Part shown: positions 63,071-64,000 of the stretch, piece after piece | How the letters are laid out: each line of letters opens with the position of its first letter | How positions within the stretch are numbered: position 1 is the first letter of the stretch | Assembly: GCF_027409185.1 (NCBI RefSeq) | Contig: NC_084475.1 | Coordinates: 15,458,130-15,522,129, forward strand | DNA length: 64,000 nt | Source of the DNA: Cynocephalus volans | Lineage: Eukaryota; Chordata; Mammalia; Dermoptera; Cynocephalidae | Direction of reading: 5' to 3' | The notes under the pieces: generated by a model | Databases searched by the model: none | What the model saw: only the letters and a program-made list of their open reading frames with translations | What the model was told of the DNA's origin: nothing | Position numbers and translations under genes: made by a program

Positions 63071-64000
63071 GTAAGCACTCGCTGGCTCTTCAGGGTCCCA
63101 GCAGGAAACAGATGGACACTCACATTGGATCATTGAAGGAAGTTTAATGAGAAAACTGTTTCCCAAGATGTGGGCAGGGTGTTGGATAACAGGAAGGACA
63201 GTGCGGTGCCCTTGGGTAGAGAGGGGCTCCATTCTACCTCTAGTGTAAAGGGCGAGGGGAGGAAACCCTCCCAGAACCTAGGGAGGGGCAAAGAGAGCTG
63301 GTAGGTGAGCCACTTGGCAGGAGCTATGTGACCTTCAGTGCAGGGACACAGCAGCCCATGGGAACCCCTGGGGGATAGCCAGGGGAGCAAATCTCCCTGT
63401 CCCACCTCACTTTCCTGCCGCTCCCCCCATCTCCTTCTGGGGCTCCCCATTGGTTAATGCAACTAGAAGCTAGAAAGCAAAGGACTATCTTGATATAGAT
63501 AGCTCAGGTCAGCCCTCCAAGACAAGAAGAATGTGGAGGGACAAAGGAATGACAAAATTTTAAGTATAGTCCAAACTTAGCATTGTCACATGGGTCCCAA
63601 GCAGCTGGCAGGCCAAGGGTTAATGTTCCATTTTTAGCCCTCTGTCTCTCCCTGGCACAGCGCAGGGGGAAGCTAAGATTAAGGAAGAATCTCGAGCTTT
63701 CTGTACCCACAGCCCCTCTGCAGGCCAAGGAGTCCTTTCTCTGCCACACATCTTTCACCTTGCCTGAGCTGCTCTTGGCTACCCTTCAAATCTTGGGAAG
63801 ACCATGGGAGAGGAATTTGCTCCTCTCTCAGACTGTGGCAGGGGCAGCAGAGTCCTTTGTTGGGGTCTCCAGAATCCTGGTGTCCAGAGATGAGGAAGAG
63901 CAAAGATTGCTTCTTGGACAGAGTGAGGCCAGCCTCTGGGACCAAGCAGAGCACAGGGACTGTAAGGTTGCCCCCGGGGCTGGGACACAGCAGTGTCTCC
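63071..64000 (+). other. Start of RAB37 intron 2
   Basis: Follows the gtaagc donor. No further exon recognised up to the window end. Confidence 0.6.

Overview
This is a mammalian nuclear genome window, mostly non-coding, holding two overlapping protein-coding genes on opposite strands. The interspersed repeats point to a colugo (Dermoptera, e.g. Galeopterus). There are twelve SINEs with tRNA-Ile-like bodies, as monomers, dimers and a GC-rich variant, which fits the dermopteran CYN family. I saw no Alu, B1/B2 or carnivore/ruminant SINEs. The species call is an inference from repeat type (about 75% sure). The locus itself is clearly the CD300LF/RAB37 region, syntenic with human 17q25.

Layout. 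Bases 1-16,800 are intergenic and repeat-rich (old LINE1/HAL1, MIR, SINEs, a MaLR-type LTR). A CpG-rich promoter region at about 16,835-17,345 leads into the first coding exon of RAB37 (17,302-17,373, + strand). The second RAB37 coding exon, carrying the GTP-binding P-loop, lies 45.6 kb downstream (62,960-63,070). The rest of RAB37 is outside the window. Nested inside this giant intron, on the minus strand, is the complete coding region of CD300LF (CLM-1/IREM-1), in seven coding exons from 51,335 down to 33,285. The spliced model gives 290 residues: signal peptide, one IgV domain, short stalk, one transmembrane helix and a tail with five tyrosine motifs (ITIM-type and YxxM-type).

The intron also holds tandem and simple repeats: a ~600-bp CA-rich array (22.9-23.5 kb), two minisatellites of related sequence in opposite orientation (25.5 and 26.8 kb), a 21-bp hairpin-forming tandem repeat between them, and a 49-bp triplication at the end of a Tigger DNA transposon (57.4 kb). 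It contains several L2 and L1 segments, and two solo LTRs of one family with perfect 5-bp target duplications (39.0 and 54.6 kb). One of these LTRs carries a 60-bp patch copied from 1 kb upstream.

Functionally, CD300LF is an inhibitory/dual lipid-binding receptor of myeloid cells and RAB37 a secretory-granule small GTPase. They share territory and would be transcribed towards each other across about 34 kb. I found no operon-like, CRISPR, phage or other prokaryotic system. The most unusual observations are about repeat biology: the SINE variant with a 3' hairpin, repeated SINE insertion into the same target site, the 60-bp templated patch, the inverted minisatellite pair, and a possible LTR-supplied poly(A) site for CD300LF.
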